Shown: positions 1-7,842, counted from the first letter of the stretch. The stretch: 64,000 nucleotides of DNA from Photobacterium lutimaris (GCF_003025555.1 NZ_PYMH01000002.1:1-64000), one strand, 5' to 3'. Made by a program: numbers and translations. Notes: a model not told the origin generated them from the sequence alone.

Positions 1-49
1 TACTGAACGAATGTTTGGCTAAATCAATGCCATAAATTGATTGTGACAT
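1..49 (-). CDS. IS110/IS1111-type transposase, N-terminal 16 codons only
   Basis: Reading leftward from an ATG at 49 gives MSQSIYGIDLAKHSFS. The GIDLAK motif carries the first Asp of the DEDD (RuvC-like) catalytic set of IS110 transposases, and the complete element at 4301-5325 starts in the same way (YPIKAVGIDLAR). The rest of the gene lies outside the window, so intactness cannot be judged. Confidence 0.75.
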   Translation of the reverse strand, partial: MSQSIYGIDLAKHSFS

Positions 50-122
50 GGTGGCCTCCAGCATTTGTTAATCAGACTTACCAAGTGTGGCAGAGCCTGA
101 TGAGGGGGAGTCCATGTCATTC
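1..122 (-). mobile_element. Right end of an IS110/IS1111-type element, cut by window edge
   Basis: The sequence ends with GGGGGAGTCCATGTCATTC immediately before an attC core GTTATGT (123-129). The same end occurs at 5390-5407, where the complete element can be seen. It carries the transposase start on the minus strand. This placement matches the IS1111-attC group, which inserts site-specifically into integron attC sites. Confidence 0.8.
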
Positions 123-142
123 GTTATGTGCTTGGAGAAAAT

Positions 143-589
143 ATGCAATATATCGAAGTCAAAAGTAGCGATATTCCACTAGATTTATTGCTTGAAGCTG
201 ATCCTTCTGAAGTTAACATCGCTTCATATTTATCTGAATCATGGTGCTTTGCTGCATCAGACCATGGGCAAATTTTAGCTGCTTGTATCGTTAAAGCGCA
301 GACTAACTGCTTTGCTGAGATATTTAATGTATCAGTATCTCCAGAACTTCAAGGCCAAGGTATTGGCTCTAAGCTGCTAAAGTTCGTTCTATCTCAGTTA
401 CCAAGTAAGGGAATTAATCGTGTAGAGCTTGGTACGGGTACATTTGGTTATCAACTGACTTATTATCAGCGTTTAGGCTTTCGAGTAGACTCAATCATCA
501 AAGACCATTTTTTGTTAAACTACCCTGAGCCAATCTATGAAAATGGTATTCAACACAAAGACATGCTGAGGCTGTACGTAGATGTTTAG
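143..589 (+). CDS. GNAT family N-acetyltransferase (integron cassette)
   Basis: A 148-residue single-domain GNAT acetyltransferase that would transfer an acetyl group from acetyl-CoA to an unknown amine. The acetyl-CoA motif A is visible in the middle (VSPELQGQGIGSKLL, about residues 63-77), and a typical YYQRLGF motif B follows at about 110. The ATG at 143 is chosen because TGGAGA lies just upstream; an upstream TTG would add five residues inside the attC/IS junction. It fills its cassette and is followed by attC nine bases after the stop. The IS insertion at 1-122 sits in the preceding attC, so the start of this cassette is intact. GNATs are common integron cargo; the substrate is unknown. 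Confidence 0.85.
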   Translation: MQYIEVKSSDIPLDLLLEADPSEVNIASYLSESWCFAASDHGQILAACIVKAQTNCFAEIFNVSVSPELQGQGIGSKLLKFVLSQLPSKGINRVELGTGTFGYQLTYYQRLGFRVDSIIKDHFLLNYPEPIYENGIQHKDMLRLYVDV

Positions 590-597
590 TACGCACA

Positions 598-720
598 TAA
601 CAAACGCTTCAAGTCGATTCGTAACGCTCGGCACTTTTAGCATTAATTTCGACTTATGTGACTACGGTGACCAAGCTAAGTCCCGTGGTGCGTCACTCAC
701 AACTTAAGCGGGCGTTATGT
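598..720 (+). repeat. attC site (about 123 bp)
   Basis: Begins TAACAAACG and ends GGCGTTATGT, with imperfect self-complementarity between the two halves, as expected of Vibrio-type attC sites that fold as single strands. It marks the end of the GNAT cassette. The right-hand core GTTATGT (714-720) shows that cassettes are oriented left to right, so the integrase gene should lie to the left. Confidence 0.9.
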
Positions 721-932
721 ACTGGTATTTGAACGTACACGTTAGTTAGCAATTTGAAGCGCAATCGGTCTTTGCTTGGTTAGCATTTTGGGGGTTCTTT
801 GTTGGATCGCCTGTTGGCTATGAAGTCACGCAAACAAGCCTTCGGTTGCCAGCCCAAATTGAACGTCGAGCAGGCTGTTTGCAAGGGTGCTTGTCGAGGT
901 TGGGCTAGTCGGCAAAGTACGTCGTCATTACA
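721..932. other. Integron cassette with no recognisable gene
   Basis: This stretch lies between two attC sites and has no convincing reading frame: the frames that span it run into the next attC on both strands and lack ribosome sites. It may carry a promoter, a small RNA or nothing. Confidence 0.6.
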
Positions 933-1053
933 TAACAATGTCTTCAAGGCGGACGAAAAACGCACCCGCAATTTTTGTTAAATCAACATTTGGCGTTAAG
1001 GTGGTATTTTTGCGTGAGGTTGGCGTTTTTCGCCCCTTAAAACGACGTTATGT
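933..1053 (+). repeat. attC site (about 121 bp)
   Basis: Starts TAACAATG and ends ACGACGTTATGT, with internal complementary segments (GGACGAAAAACGC near the left, GGCGTTTTTCGCC near the right). It closes the geneless cassette. Confidence 0.85.
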
Positions 1054-1068
1054 GCTTAGGAGAATACA

Positions 1069-1443
1069 ATGGATTCAAAGGAAGTCGTCCTAGCTTTTTG
1101 GGATGCGATGAAAACTAATGATTTTGCCAAAGCAAGTGAGTGGCTAAGTACAGATTTTGAGGGCTACTGGCCTCAATCAGGTGAGCTTACAATAGGTAGA
1201 GACAATTTTACGGCAATTAATTCTTATTACCCTGCTGATGGAGTTTGGATATTCGATATACATTCAGTTGTGAGTGAAGGCTCGATAGTCGTTACAGATG
1301 TTTCAATTACAGATGGTGTCCAAAAAGCCCGCGCAATTACATTTCACAACGTTGAAAATGGGCTAATTGTAAAGCAAAAAGAATTTTGGCCTGATCCGAT
1401 GGAAGCGCAAGAGTGGCGCTCTAAATGGGTTAAGCTGGTGTAA
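1069..1443 (+). CDS. NTF2/SnoaL-like protein (integron cassette)
   Basis: A 124-residue protein with the size and pattern of the SnoaL/NTF2 cone fold: an N-terminal helix (VVLAFWDAMKTNDFAKA), the characteristic LSTDF loop after it, and a C-terminal run of beta strands. Members are either small enzymes (isomerases, hydrolases) or binding proteins, and the pocket residues here do not tell which. The ATG is preceded by AGGAGA at good distance. The attC site follows 15 bases after the stop. No signal peptide, so cytoplasmic. Confidence 0.75.
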   Translation: MDSKEVVLAFWDAMKTNDFAKASEWLSTDFEGYWPQSGELTIGRDNFTAINSYYPADGVWIFDIHSVVSEGSIVVTDVSITDGVQKARAITFHNVENGLIVKQKEFWPDPMEAQEWRSKWVKLV

Positions 1444-1458
1444 GAATAAAAACGCACA

Positions 1459-1554
1459 TAACAAGGCGCTCAAGTCTGATTCGTGAACGCGTGCCATTTT
1501 CGCTTCGCTCCAATTTTGGCACACTTTCACTCACAGCTTAGCTTGGCGTTATAA
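1459..1554 (+). repeat. attC site (about 96 bp)
   Basis: TAACAAGGCGCTCAAG at the left, GCTTGGCGTTATAA at the right, with a GTGCCATTTT / AATTTTGGCAC pairing core. Shorter than its neighbours, but with the same layout. Confidence 0.85.
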
Positions 1555-1584
1555 GCACCCAATAATTCAGAATAAGGAGTAATT

Positions 1585-1965
1585 TTGAGTAATTGCGAAT
1601 GTGATGGAACAACAAAAATAAAAACGTTACACATATGTAGTAAATGCAATAAGCCAATAAAAGGTTGGCAACTAAAGAAAAAGCTTAAGTACGCTGGGAT
1701 TATTGGTGTCATTGGATACGGTGTTGGTCAAGCTACTGAGGCTGTTATATTTGATAATAGGTACCCAATGGAAGTAGAGTTTTCACTTACTGATGCGTGT
1801 ATTAATAGTTCGGGAAGGTCATTAAGTTCAAGCCAATATCAGAAAAAACAAACTCTGTGTTTGTGTGCAGTTGAAGGAGCGATCAACGATGTCAGCTATG
1901 CGGATTTTAAATCCTCGAAGCATCTTTTTGATCAAAGCTTACGACGTAATCTTAATGAGTGCTAG
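1585..1965 (+). CDS. Hypothetical zinc-ribbon/membrane protein (cassette)
   Basis: 126 residues, not recognised as a family. The N terminus has a CEC...CSKC cysteine pattern (residues about 4-22) that could bind zinc, followed by a basic stretch (KGWQLKKKLK) and a short hydrophobic, glycine-rich segment (about residues 37-52). The only good start is a TTG at 1585 with AAGGAG eight bases upstream. The stop codon lies inside the left arm of a perfect hairpin (1954-1987), and a tiny gene on the other strand converges on it. No attC separates this gene from the HTH gene at 2166, so all three seem to share one cassette. Confidence 0.6.
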   Translation: MSNCECDGTTKIKTLHICSKCNKPIKGWQLKKKLKYAGIIGVIGYGVGQATEAVIFDNRYPMEVEFSLTDACINSSGRSLSSSQYQKKQTLCLCAVEGAINDVSYADFKSSKHLFDQSLRRNLNEC

Positions 1966-1987
1966 GCACAAGTACCTAGCACTCATT
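1954..1987. terminator. Perfect 13-bp hairpin between convergent genes
   Basis: AATGAGTGCTAGG, eight-base loop, CCTAGCACTCATT. It overlaps the end of the zinc-ribbon gene and lies beside the stop of the minus-strand 29-aa gene. The position suits a bidirectional terminator, although the T-runs on both sides are poor. Confidence 0.55.
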
Positions 1988-1990
1988 AAC

Positions 1991-2080
1991 TTATTTGGTT
2001 CGTGGAGGATTGTTGCCACGACCACCGCCTGATGGATTACCAGTTTTGCTTGGACCATTTGGTGGAGTGTTATTAGCCAT
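1991..2080 (-). CDS. 29-aa Asn/Gly/Pro-rich peptide (antisense in cassette)
   Basis: An ATG at 2080 with AAGGAA seven bases upstream opens a 29-codon frame reading MANNTPPNGPSKTGNPSGGG and ending RGNNPPRTK. The composition is low-complexity, basic and without hydrophobic residues. The good ribosome site, the hairpin directly after the stop, and the opposite orientation to the cassettes suggest that it is a real gene with its own promoter. Function unknown. A toxin or a small regulator is possible, but nothing in the sequence shows this. Confidence 0.5.
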   Translation of the reverse strand: MANNTPPNGPSKTGNPSGGGRGNNPPRTK

Positions 2081-2165
2081 AGTCTTTTCCTTAAGTTTGT
2101 TAGTTTTGGTGTCTAAATCAGACATAGATAATTTAGAACAGTGCATTGGGACATTCGGGGACAAA

Positions 2166-2501
2166 ATGGACGTCATTGAAATTCAAAGTGAAATTAAGTC
2201 ACAACTTGACTTACTTGGTTGGTCTCAAAAGAAGCTAGCTCGTGAACTTTATATGGATGAATTTGAGTATGATGATGAGTTGGAGATAAGGCGCTATGAG
2301 GAAAGGGTTAAAAAGGCATTATCTCGTTCAACGACTAAATTTGAACTTCTTCGGGGGTATTTGAATTTCATTAGATCTCACCCAACATTCTGTAAGCAAC
2401 GCTTGGTAGCAAATACCTTCCAACCAAGAGAGTGCCTTACATCTGAACAGTTGGATGTTATGAAAGAATTTTCAAGTTCGGTCGACAAAAAAATTACGTA
2501 A
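2166..2501 (+). CDS. Small helix-turn-helix-like protein (cassette)
   Basis: 111 residues starting MDVIEIQSEIKSQLDLLGWS. The first third resembles an Xre/Cro-type HTH (IKSQLDLLGWSQKKLARELY), followed by an acidic patch and a helical C terminus with two cysteines. The longer frame reaching back to 1995 is rejected because it reads through the antisense 29-aa gene, and GGGGACA lies just upstream of this ATG. It could be a DNA-binding partner of the neighbouring peptide gene, which is divergent to it. attC follows nine bases after the stop. Confidence 0.55.
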   Translation: MDVIEIQSEIKSQLDLLGWSQKKLARELYMDEFEYDDELEIRRYEERVKKALSRSTTKFELLRGYLNFIRSHPTFCKQRLVANTFQPRECLTSEQLDVMKEFSSSVDKKIT

Positions 2502-2509
2502 TGTGCTTA

Positions 2510-2630
2510 TAACAAATTGCTTAAGAGTGACGGCTAACCTTCGGCATTTTTGGTTCGGTTGGGCTTAGTGATTACGGTGGCTTTGCTCAAGTTTCGTGGC
2601 AGTTAGCCGCACCTTAGCAAAGCGTTATGC
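2510..2630 (+). repeat. attC site (about 121 bp)
   Basis: TAACAAATTGCTTAAGAG ... CTTAGCAAAGCGTTATGC. GGCTAACC and AGTTAGCC provide pairing arms. It closes the three-gene cassette. Confidence 0.9.
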
Positions 2631-2644
2631 TCTAGGAGGGAATT

Positions 2645-2995
2645 GTGATCAATTTGCTGAAGAAAATAATCCTAATTAACCTTGCTGCGGCATTGGTAGT
2701 CGTAGTGCTATCACAATTTGTTTCTTTGTTTGCTACGACAGAACTCGTTGATTTCCTTTTCTTTGTTGTCATCGTTATTTGGGTTCTGGCGAAGCTCATG
2801 TGGGAAGGCGGAGTTCATAGTAAAACAACGCGTCTTGATGACCCTCGTACTGATAAAGTGTACAAAATGGTAAAAGGGCATGATTTTGAGAAAGACCAGC
2901 AAGACCACTACCGAATGAACTATCAAACAGGTTTAGTCTTTTTCATTGCGGGCATACCAGCTTTTATCACTTGTTTGGTTCTTCAATTTTTTTGA
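2645..2995 (+). CDS. Small integral membrane protein (cassette)
   Basis: 116 residues, start ATG? replaced by GTG at 2645 (TAGGAGGGAATT upstream, a strong ribosome site). Three hydrophobic segments are visible: residues about 9-27, 34-53 and 96-115, with a charged loop between the second and third (KTTRLDDPRTDKVYKM). Probably sits in the inner membrane. No family recognised. attC begins ten bases after the stop. Confidence 0.65.
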   Translation: MINLLKKIILINLAAALVVVVLSQFVSLFATTELVDFLFFVVIVIWVLAKLMWEGGVHSKTTRLDDPRTDKVYKMVKGHDFEKDQQDHYRMNYQTGLVFFIAGIPAFITCLVLQFF

Positions 2996-3004
2996 TAATG
3001 AGCA

Positions 3005-3126
3005 TAACAAACTGCTCAAACGGACAAATAAACGCGTGGCATTTTTGGTCTGGTTGGCTATTGTGTTTACGGTGCAAATTTTAAGTTAAGTGGCTGGTTT
3101 ATTTGCCGCTTAGCAAAGCGTTAGTT
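3005..3126 (+). repeat. attC site (about 122 bp)
   Basis: TAACAAACTGCTCAAACGG ... CTTAGCAAAGCGTTAGTT, with GGACAAATAAACGC pairing to the GGTTTATTTGCCGC side. Confidence 0.9.
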
Positions 3127-3151
3127 GTTTAATCAGATTACGGAGAAATCA

Positions 3152-3577
3152 TTGGATATCATTTTTACTCATTCGCCAAATTCTGAGGACATCGATTGCA
3201 TCTATCAAGGGTTAGGCGATTTTAATCAAAGATTTCTACCAGAAATAACAGACGAGTCTTTTGCTATTTTTGTTCGGGATAAATCAGGAGAAATTCTCGG
3301 TGGTTTGACTGGTCTTATCTATATTACGTTAGTTCAAATTAGATTTTTGTGGCTATCAGAAAAGCTTAGAAATCAAGGGGTTGGAAGTGCGCTAATGGAG
3401 AGAATAGAACTAATATGTAAAGAGCGAGAAATAAGTAATATCGCAGTTGATACGTATACGTTTCAAGCTCCCAAATTTTATGAGTCTCATGGTTTTAAGG
3501 AAATTGGTCGTTATAAGGACTATTTGAGAAAAGGCGTGGATAAAATTTTTTATCAAAAGGTGCTTATAGACAACTAA
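3152..3577 (+). CDS. GNAT family N-acetyltransferase (cassette)
   Basis: 141 residues. The acetyl-CoA motif A is WLSEKLRNQGVGSALM (about residues 71-86), and APKFYESHGF is motif B. The start is taken as TTG 3152, because CGGAG lies six bases upstream; the longer frame from 3125 begins inside the preceding attC. The stop overlaps the first bases of the next attC, a compact arrangement typical of cassettes. It is unrelated at sequence level to the GNATs at 143 and 14739 beyond the fold. Substrate unknown. Confidence 0.8.
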   Translation: MDIIFTHSPNSEDIDCIYQGLGDFNQRFLPEITDESFAIFVRDKSGEILGGLTGLIYITLVQIRFLWLSEKLRNQGVGSALMERIELICKEREISNIAVDTYTFQAPKFYESHGFKEIGRYKDYLRKGVDKIFYQKVLIDN

Positions 3578-3696
3578 CAAAAGCTTCAAACCGACAAACA
3601 ACGCGTGGCATTTTTTGTTTTCGGTGAATTTGGTGTTTAAGGTGCAATGCAGCGGCTTGATTTGTGCGTTGTCTGCGGTTTAAGCTGGCGTTAGCA
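3575..3696 (+). repeat. attC site (about 122 bp)
   Basis: TAACAAAAGCTTCAAACCG ... TTTAAGCTGGCGTTAGCA. GACAAACAACGCG and GCGTTGTCTGC are the pairing arms. Confidence 0.9.
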
Positions 3697-3950
3697 GGCA
3701 CCACTTGTTCTTGTTTTTAAAGTGCTTGGCTAGTTAGTTTTTTCATCGCAAAGGATTGGCGCTTTTCTCTTTTTCTTCCTTTGTTTTGGCAAGCTTTAGT
3801 TTTTATTGTTGATTGGTAAGCATTTTTTGTTATTGTTTATCAATCACGGTTTGGTGGCTAAGTGGTGCAGCAGTATTTTTTGCTTCTCACATCCATCAAT
3901 TTTACTTAGGTGTTTTTGGCAAATTCAGTGTATTTAATTCACTTTGCTGC
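3697..3950. other. Second cassette with no recognisable gene
   Basis: An AT-rich, T-rich stretch of about 250 bases with no frame of useful length on either strand, bounded by attC sites. Possibly a promoter or RNA cassette. Nothing else is visible. Confidence 0.6.
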
Positions 3951-4038
3951 TAACAAGCATTTAAACAGGGACAAAAAACAGTTTGCTGTTTTCGTTCCTC
4001 AACATTTTAGCCAACAATTTTTTGCCCATTATTAGGGC
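3951..4038 (+). repeat. attC site interrupted by an IS
   Basis: Starts TAACAAGCATTTAAACAGGG and runs to ATTATTAGGGC, where the IS110/IS1111-type element begins. The missing right core GTTAGCC is found on the other side of the IS at 5408-5414. Confidence 0.85.
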
Positions 4039-5407
4039 TACATGGACTCCCCGTTGTCAAGCAATAGCGGTTTCGGACAACAAGAAGATCTGACAGCAGC
4101 TCTACATTCGGCGTTTATTAGCTTTGTTACGCTATCGCCCTGATGATTTGCGCTTGAGCAATGCCTCATTCGTTAAACAGAGTTGTTAACTCTTCCCGAT
4201 TAAACAGGCTTTCTTGCTCTCGGTCTGACCGTGTTATCGTCAATTGCTATTACTGCGACTCGGTGGGGTTAACCGTTTAATTAACTTTATTTACTTAAAC
4301 TTACTTCACATAATCTACCTGATATTCTTTTTCTGAGTGTAACAGTGCCCAAATTAATCGGGCATTTTTAGCGGCCAGAGCAACGGTCGCTCGTTTAAAA
4401 CCTCGTCGTTCAACAAGCTCTTTTATCCACATACTGGTGCGGTCGGTTTTGTTTTTACAATGAGCAATGACGGCTCTTGCGCCATGAATGAGTGAGGTAC
4501 GAATATGCTTTTCCCCTCGCTTGCTAATGCGACCTAATCGGGCAACGCCACCTGTGGTGTATTGTCTTGGTACTAAACCAATCCATGCGGCAAATGAACG
4601 ACTCGTTTTAAAGTGTTTGGCATCATTTACGGTAGCCACTACGGCGGTTGCGGTGATTTCACCAATACCAGGAATACTCATTAAGCGTTTAGCGCTTTTC
4701 ATTTGATTAGCCAAAGCGTATAGCTTTCTGTCGTATTTGAGTATTTCTTCATTTAAGTTGTGAATACTTTGCCAAGTATCGTGTAATAGTTCTCTTGCCA
4801 ACATTGGTAAGCCGTTTCTGCATCTTCTAAAATTCCGCCAATAGTATTTTGAGCGGGGTAGCGGCCTTTAGGCATAATCAAACCAAACTCAGCGAGTAAG
4901 CCTCGAAGGCGGTTAATGCGTGCAGTTCTGTCTTTGATTAACCCTTGTCTAATGCGGTGAAGACAAAGCACAGCCTGTTGCTCCTCACTTTTAATACTGA
5001 CGAAGCGTGTTTTAGGTCTGGTGGCTGCTTCGCAGATAGCTTCAGCATCGTTAGCGTCATTCTTCTCGTTTTGTCGATAAGGAATAACAAACTTCGATGC
5101 CATGATACGTACCTCATGACCGAGCTTAGTGAACTCTCTTGCCCAGTAGTGTGCACCAGAGCATGCTTCCATTCCCATAATGCACGGTGGCAACTTTGCT
5201 ATTTCAGCTAAGAGTTTGTTTCGCTTAACTGTTTTACGTAATTTACACTTGTCATTAGCATCAACACCGTGGATACTAAAAACTAATCTGGCTAAATCGA
5301 TGCCAACTGCTTTAATTGGATACATATGGACTCTCCTTTTATTGATAGTGTTAACACCTTTCAATATGGCACATAGATGCCGTTATGCAGGGGAGTCCAT
5401 ATCATTC
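4039..5407 (-). mobile_element. IS110/IS1111-type element inserted in attC (1369 bp)
   Basis: The element runs from TACATGGACTCCCC to GGGGAGTCCATATCATTC; ATGGACTCCCC and GGGGAGTCCAT are subterminal inverted repeats. It sits exactly between ...TTAGGGC and GTTAGCC of an attC, without a visible target duplication, as described for the IS1111-attC group. The transposase is on the minus strand and frameshifted. Related ends occur at 1-122, 11182, 15204 and 15675. Confidence 0.85.
4301..5325 (-). pseudogene. IS110-family transposase, frameshifted
   Basis: The N-terminal half (from ATG 5325, with AAAGGAGAG upstream) carries the DEDD nuclease residues: GIDLAR, MEACSGAHYWA and NDANDAEAI. The C-terminal half carries the transposase_20 region (MSIPGIGEITATAVVA, then FAAWIGLVPRQYTTGG with the conserved serine-domain sequence). 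The two halves are in different frames. The break lies close to the T-run at 4815-4817 (an A-run on the coding strand), where one extra base would restore EDAENGLPMLARELL. IS110 transposases are normally one frame, so a one-base deletion is likelier than programmed frameshifting. Confidence 0.8.
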
Positions 5408-5433
5408 GTTAGCCCTATCACAAGGATGGTCGC

Positions 5434-5862
5434 ATGAAAAAAGGTTTTATCTTAGCAATCTCATTATTTTGTTCTCTGGCAACTGCGAATGAAAATAAAG
5501 TTATAAATTATTCAAGCGAATCACGAGCCGGTCAAGAACAATTTTTTTTGATTGGTACGCAGGAAGGTAGCTATACAATTAAGTCTTGGCAATTCGATAT
5601 GGAAAAGGCTACCTGGAATGGTAAAGGAGAGCCTAAGTTAGCTATCGGTAAGGCTATCGATAAAGCATATAAGTATTTTAACAAAACAGAGTTAGAACTT
5701 GGTGTTAAAGAAGTCGAATTTAGACCTGCTTTTAGTCGTGAGGGAACAATCATTTGGTATTATCTTGTCACTCTTACTACTTTACCATATAAATTTAACG
5801 CTGATGAATTTGAAATTGTAGTTTTATTAAGTGGAGAATATCTTAAGGCTAATGGTAAATAG
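5434..5862 (+). CDS. Secreted hypothetical protein (cassette)
   Basis: 142 residues with a clear Sec signal peptide (MKKGFILAISLFCSLATA, cleavage near residue 18). The mature part is about 13 kDa, with no cysteines and alternating polar and hydrophobic strands, suggesting a small beta-rich periplasmic protein. No family recognised. AAGGATGGTCGC precedes the ATG. The attC follows four bases after the stop. Confidence 0.65.
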   Translation: MKKGFILAISLFCSLATANENKVINYSSESRAGQEQFFLIGTQEGSYTIKSWQFDMEKATWNGKGEPKLAIGKAIDKAYKYFNKTELELGVKEVEFRPAFSREGTIIWYYLVTLTTLPYKFNADEFEIVVLLSGEYLKANGK

Positions 5863-5865
5863 AGC

Positions 5866-5960
5866 TAACAAGAACTTCAAACGGAAAAAGTACAGTTGGC
5901 TGTTTTCACTCCGTTCAACATTTTAGCCAACTATATTTTTCCGCTTAAGTAGGCGCTGGC
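5866..5960 (+). repeat. attC site cut by an IS4-family element
   Basis: TAACAAGAACTTCAAACGG ... TTCCGCTTAAGTAGGCGCTGGC, then the IS begins. The right core reads GCGCTGGC instead of the usual GCGTT, so the site is altered. Confidence 0.75.
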
Positions 5961-7260
5961 GGATCCCCACATAATTTAAGCACGATAACTGCTCCTCGCC
6001 ATGAGAATAAGGGTATGCTGTGCCCAACATATTGCTGATTCGTTGACGTGATATTCAAGTCGTCGAAAAACTTCTTTTCCTAATCTAACGAACGATAGAA
6101 CTCGGCGGTCTTTTATTGAATTAGCCTGAAAATGATGGTGCCAGCCGTTGTGCTCAGCAATTATCCCAAACCACCAATAGACGATAAAGGCGAGCAAGCC
6201 GATGAGAAGTAGGATGTCGAATCGTTTAGGGTCATGAGTCCGGCTTTGACGTAAGCCAAAACCATATTGTGGACTCTTTAAGTCTCGGAACGTTTCTTCG
6301 ATTTGCATTCGCTTGGTGTATAGCCTGACGATACACCGGGCTGAAAAGATATTTGTTGGGACATTGGTAGCCAGTAACCAAGGCTCAATTGCTGATTTTC
6401 GATGGACAGCTTGGGCAGAGAAGTGCTCTCGACCTTTTGGGCGATCTTTACGTTTTGTTGGTGTTTGTTTTTTATAGAGATGAAGATGGCAAAGTAATGG
6501 TTTTCGTTTGGCGAGTTGTGAGAGCCCTAGGTGTTTAGCTTTGCTATTTGCTTTATCAAACAACGCCTTAATGTGCATCCATTGCTTGTTGTGAAAAACA
6601 TTCACATCGCCACGAACTCTGCCTAAGTAGCACCACCCTAAGCTTTCAACTTGTCGAAACCAGGTGTTACGAAAGCCTGCATCGGTGACGATAATAGGGA
6701 TGATATGCGACGGTAAAACGGCTTTGAAATTGTCGATAAATTGCTGGTGACTGCGCGGAGAGTTATAATTTTTGAAGGTGAAAGTTTGCTCGAACAGTGT
6801 CACGGATCGACCGTCAACGGCAACGGATGCTCTGAGTACCATGAGCCGTTTATATTCACGAATATCAGCCCAATCGACTAAGACAATGGGCTGTGGATTA
6901 ACCGAACAAAACTGATGGCAGTGCCAACGATAAATATCGAGTCTGTCATGATGCAGGTGATTGTTACCTAATAAACGATCAACACGTTTAATACAGTGCT
7001 TCGTTTTTGCCTTTGATGGAAGCGAACGGCCGAGCAAGGTTAGTGTAAGTGCATCATTGCTAAGCAATGCTTGTACCGAGTCCATGAGTGATTTGAGTCT
7101 CTTTTTATGCATGTTAGGGCATTGATTTTCCAGCGACTCGTGTAGTATTTGAATATCACGCATTTTGCTTTCAATCTTTTAAGTTTGTAGTGAATTCATT
7201 AGATCAGAAGGTAAGGTGTGTGTCTACTTATTGAACTACAAAGGTATTTTGTGGGGATTC
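5961..7260 (-). mobile_element. IS4-family insertion sequence (about 1300 bp)
   Basis: Bounded by GGATCCCCACATAAT on the left and ATTTTGTGGGGATTC on the right, an imperfect terminal inverted repeat. One transposase gene on the minus strand fills it. The flanks are both attC material, but no clean target duplication is visible, so the two sides may come from different attC sites. Confidence 0.85.
5976..7163 (-). CDS. IS4-family transposase
   Basis: 395 residues, full length for the family. The IS4 hallmark Y-(2)-R-(3)-E-(6)-K is visible in LYTKRMQIEETFRDLK (about residues 283-297), and DWAD near residue 97 and VTDAGFRN near 160 supply the two Asp residues of the DDE triad. The C terminus has the usual hydrophobic helix (ILLLIGLLAFIVYWWFGI). 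There are no interruptions, so this is the only transposase in the window likely to be active. Confidence 0.9.
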   Translation of the reverse strand: MRDIQILHESLENQCPNMHKKRLKSLMDSVQALLSNDALTLTLLGRSLPSKAKTKHCIKRVDRLLGNNHLHHDRLDIYRWHCHQFCSVNPQPIVLVDWADIREYKRLMVLRASVAVDGRSVTLFEQTFTFKNYNSPRSHQQFIDNFKAVLPSHIIPIIVTDAGFRNTWFRQVESLGWCYLGRVRGDVNVFHNKQWMHIKALFDKANSKAKHLGLSQLAKRKPLLCHLHLYKKQTPTKRKDRPKGREHFSAQAVHRKSAIEPWLLATNVPTNIFSARCIVRLYTKRMQIEETFRDLKSPQYGFGLRQSRTHDPKRFDILLLIGLLAFIVYWWFGIIAEHNGWHHHFQANSIKDRRVLSFVRLGKEVFRRLEYHVNESAICWAQHTLILMARSSYRA

Positions 7261-7280
7261 ATAAGTTGCAGGCGTTAGCT
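7261..7280 (+). repeat. Right remnant of an attC
   Basis: ATAAGTTGCAGGCGTTAGCT directly after the IS4 end retains the right core (GTTAGCT). It is the downstream half of an attC, and begins the two-gene cassette that follows. Confidence 0.65.
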
Positions 7281-7406
7281 CAAGGGGTTAAATTTCATGT
7301 ATGTCAATTTCATTTTTATTTGAAGTGCCATGAAAATTAGAAAAGTCAAATGTTTATATTTATACATTAGGTATATTCTTACTGCTTATTCAACTCGGAG
7401 GCTAAG

Positions 7407-7823
7407 ATGAGTAAGCAATTAGAGCTTAAAGTTAAAATACTAAAGTATATCGAAATGTCTTATAAGCAAGATAGGCGTTTGACTACAAAAATAATAAGTG
7501 GTGGTAAAAACTTTAAATTATCTGTGGATAATAATGGAAAAATTCAACTTTCAGGACAAGTTGGTGTTTTAAAGTTTGACGGCCTAAAAAAGATAGAAAG
7601 TATGGGAATACAATTAAAAACTGTATCAGTAACTTTTAAAACAACAGATGATGGTGCATTGTCATATAGCGGAAATGTATCATTTTACGGCGCAGTTACT
7701 TTTGGTGTAACTGGTGAAGTAAATTTAATAGAATTGATTAAACAATGTGAGTGGGGATTGTGTAAATATAGATTCGATCCTGAGAAAATTGATAAAGCTC
7801 TCATGGAAAGTGGTGCATATTGA
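7407..7823 (+). CDS. Hypothetical cytoplasmic protein (two-gene cassette)
   Basis: 138 residues, no signal peptide or membrane segment. N-terminal helix, then many short beta-prone stretches with repeated G-x-V patterns (LSGQVGVLKF, SGNVSFYGAVTFGVTGEVN), suggesting a beta-sheet or barrel-like core. ACTCGGAGGC precedes the ATG. The next gene begins 19 bases after the stop, so the two are probably co-transcribed. AT-rich compared with neighbours. Not recognised; the pairing with a secreted protein might mean an immunity/effector type couple, but nothing proves it. Confidence 0.6.
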   Translation: MSKQLELKVKILKYIEMSYKQDRRLTTKIISGGKNFKLSVDNNGKIQLSGQVGVLKFDGLKKIESMGIQLKTVSVTFKTTDDGALSYSGNVSFYGAVTFGVTGEVNLIELIKQCEWGLCKYRFDPEKIDKALMESGAY

Positions 7824-7842
7824 TCTATTGTGAGGTTACATT

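Noticed and set aside
780..981. Overlapping frames of about 60 residues on both strands
   Set aside because: They run through an attC site, lack ribosome sites and have composition caused by the attC inverted repeats.
4815..4817. Programmed frameshifting in the IS110-type transposase
   Set aside because: The A-run is short, IS110 transposases are normally encoded in one frame, and other copies in the array are also decayed; a deletion is simpler.
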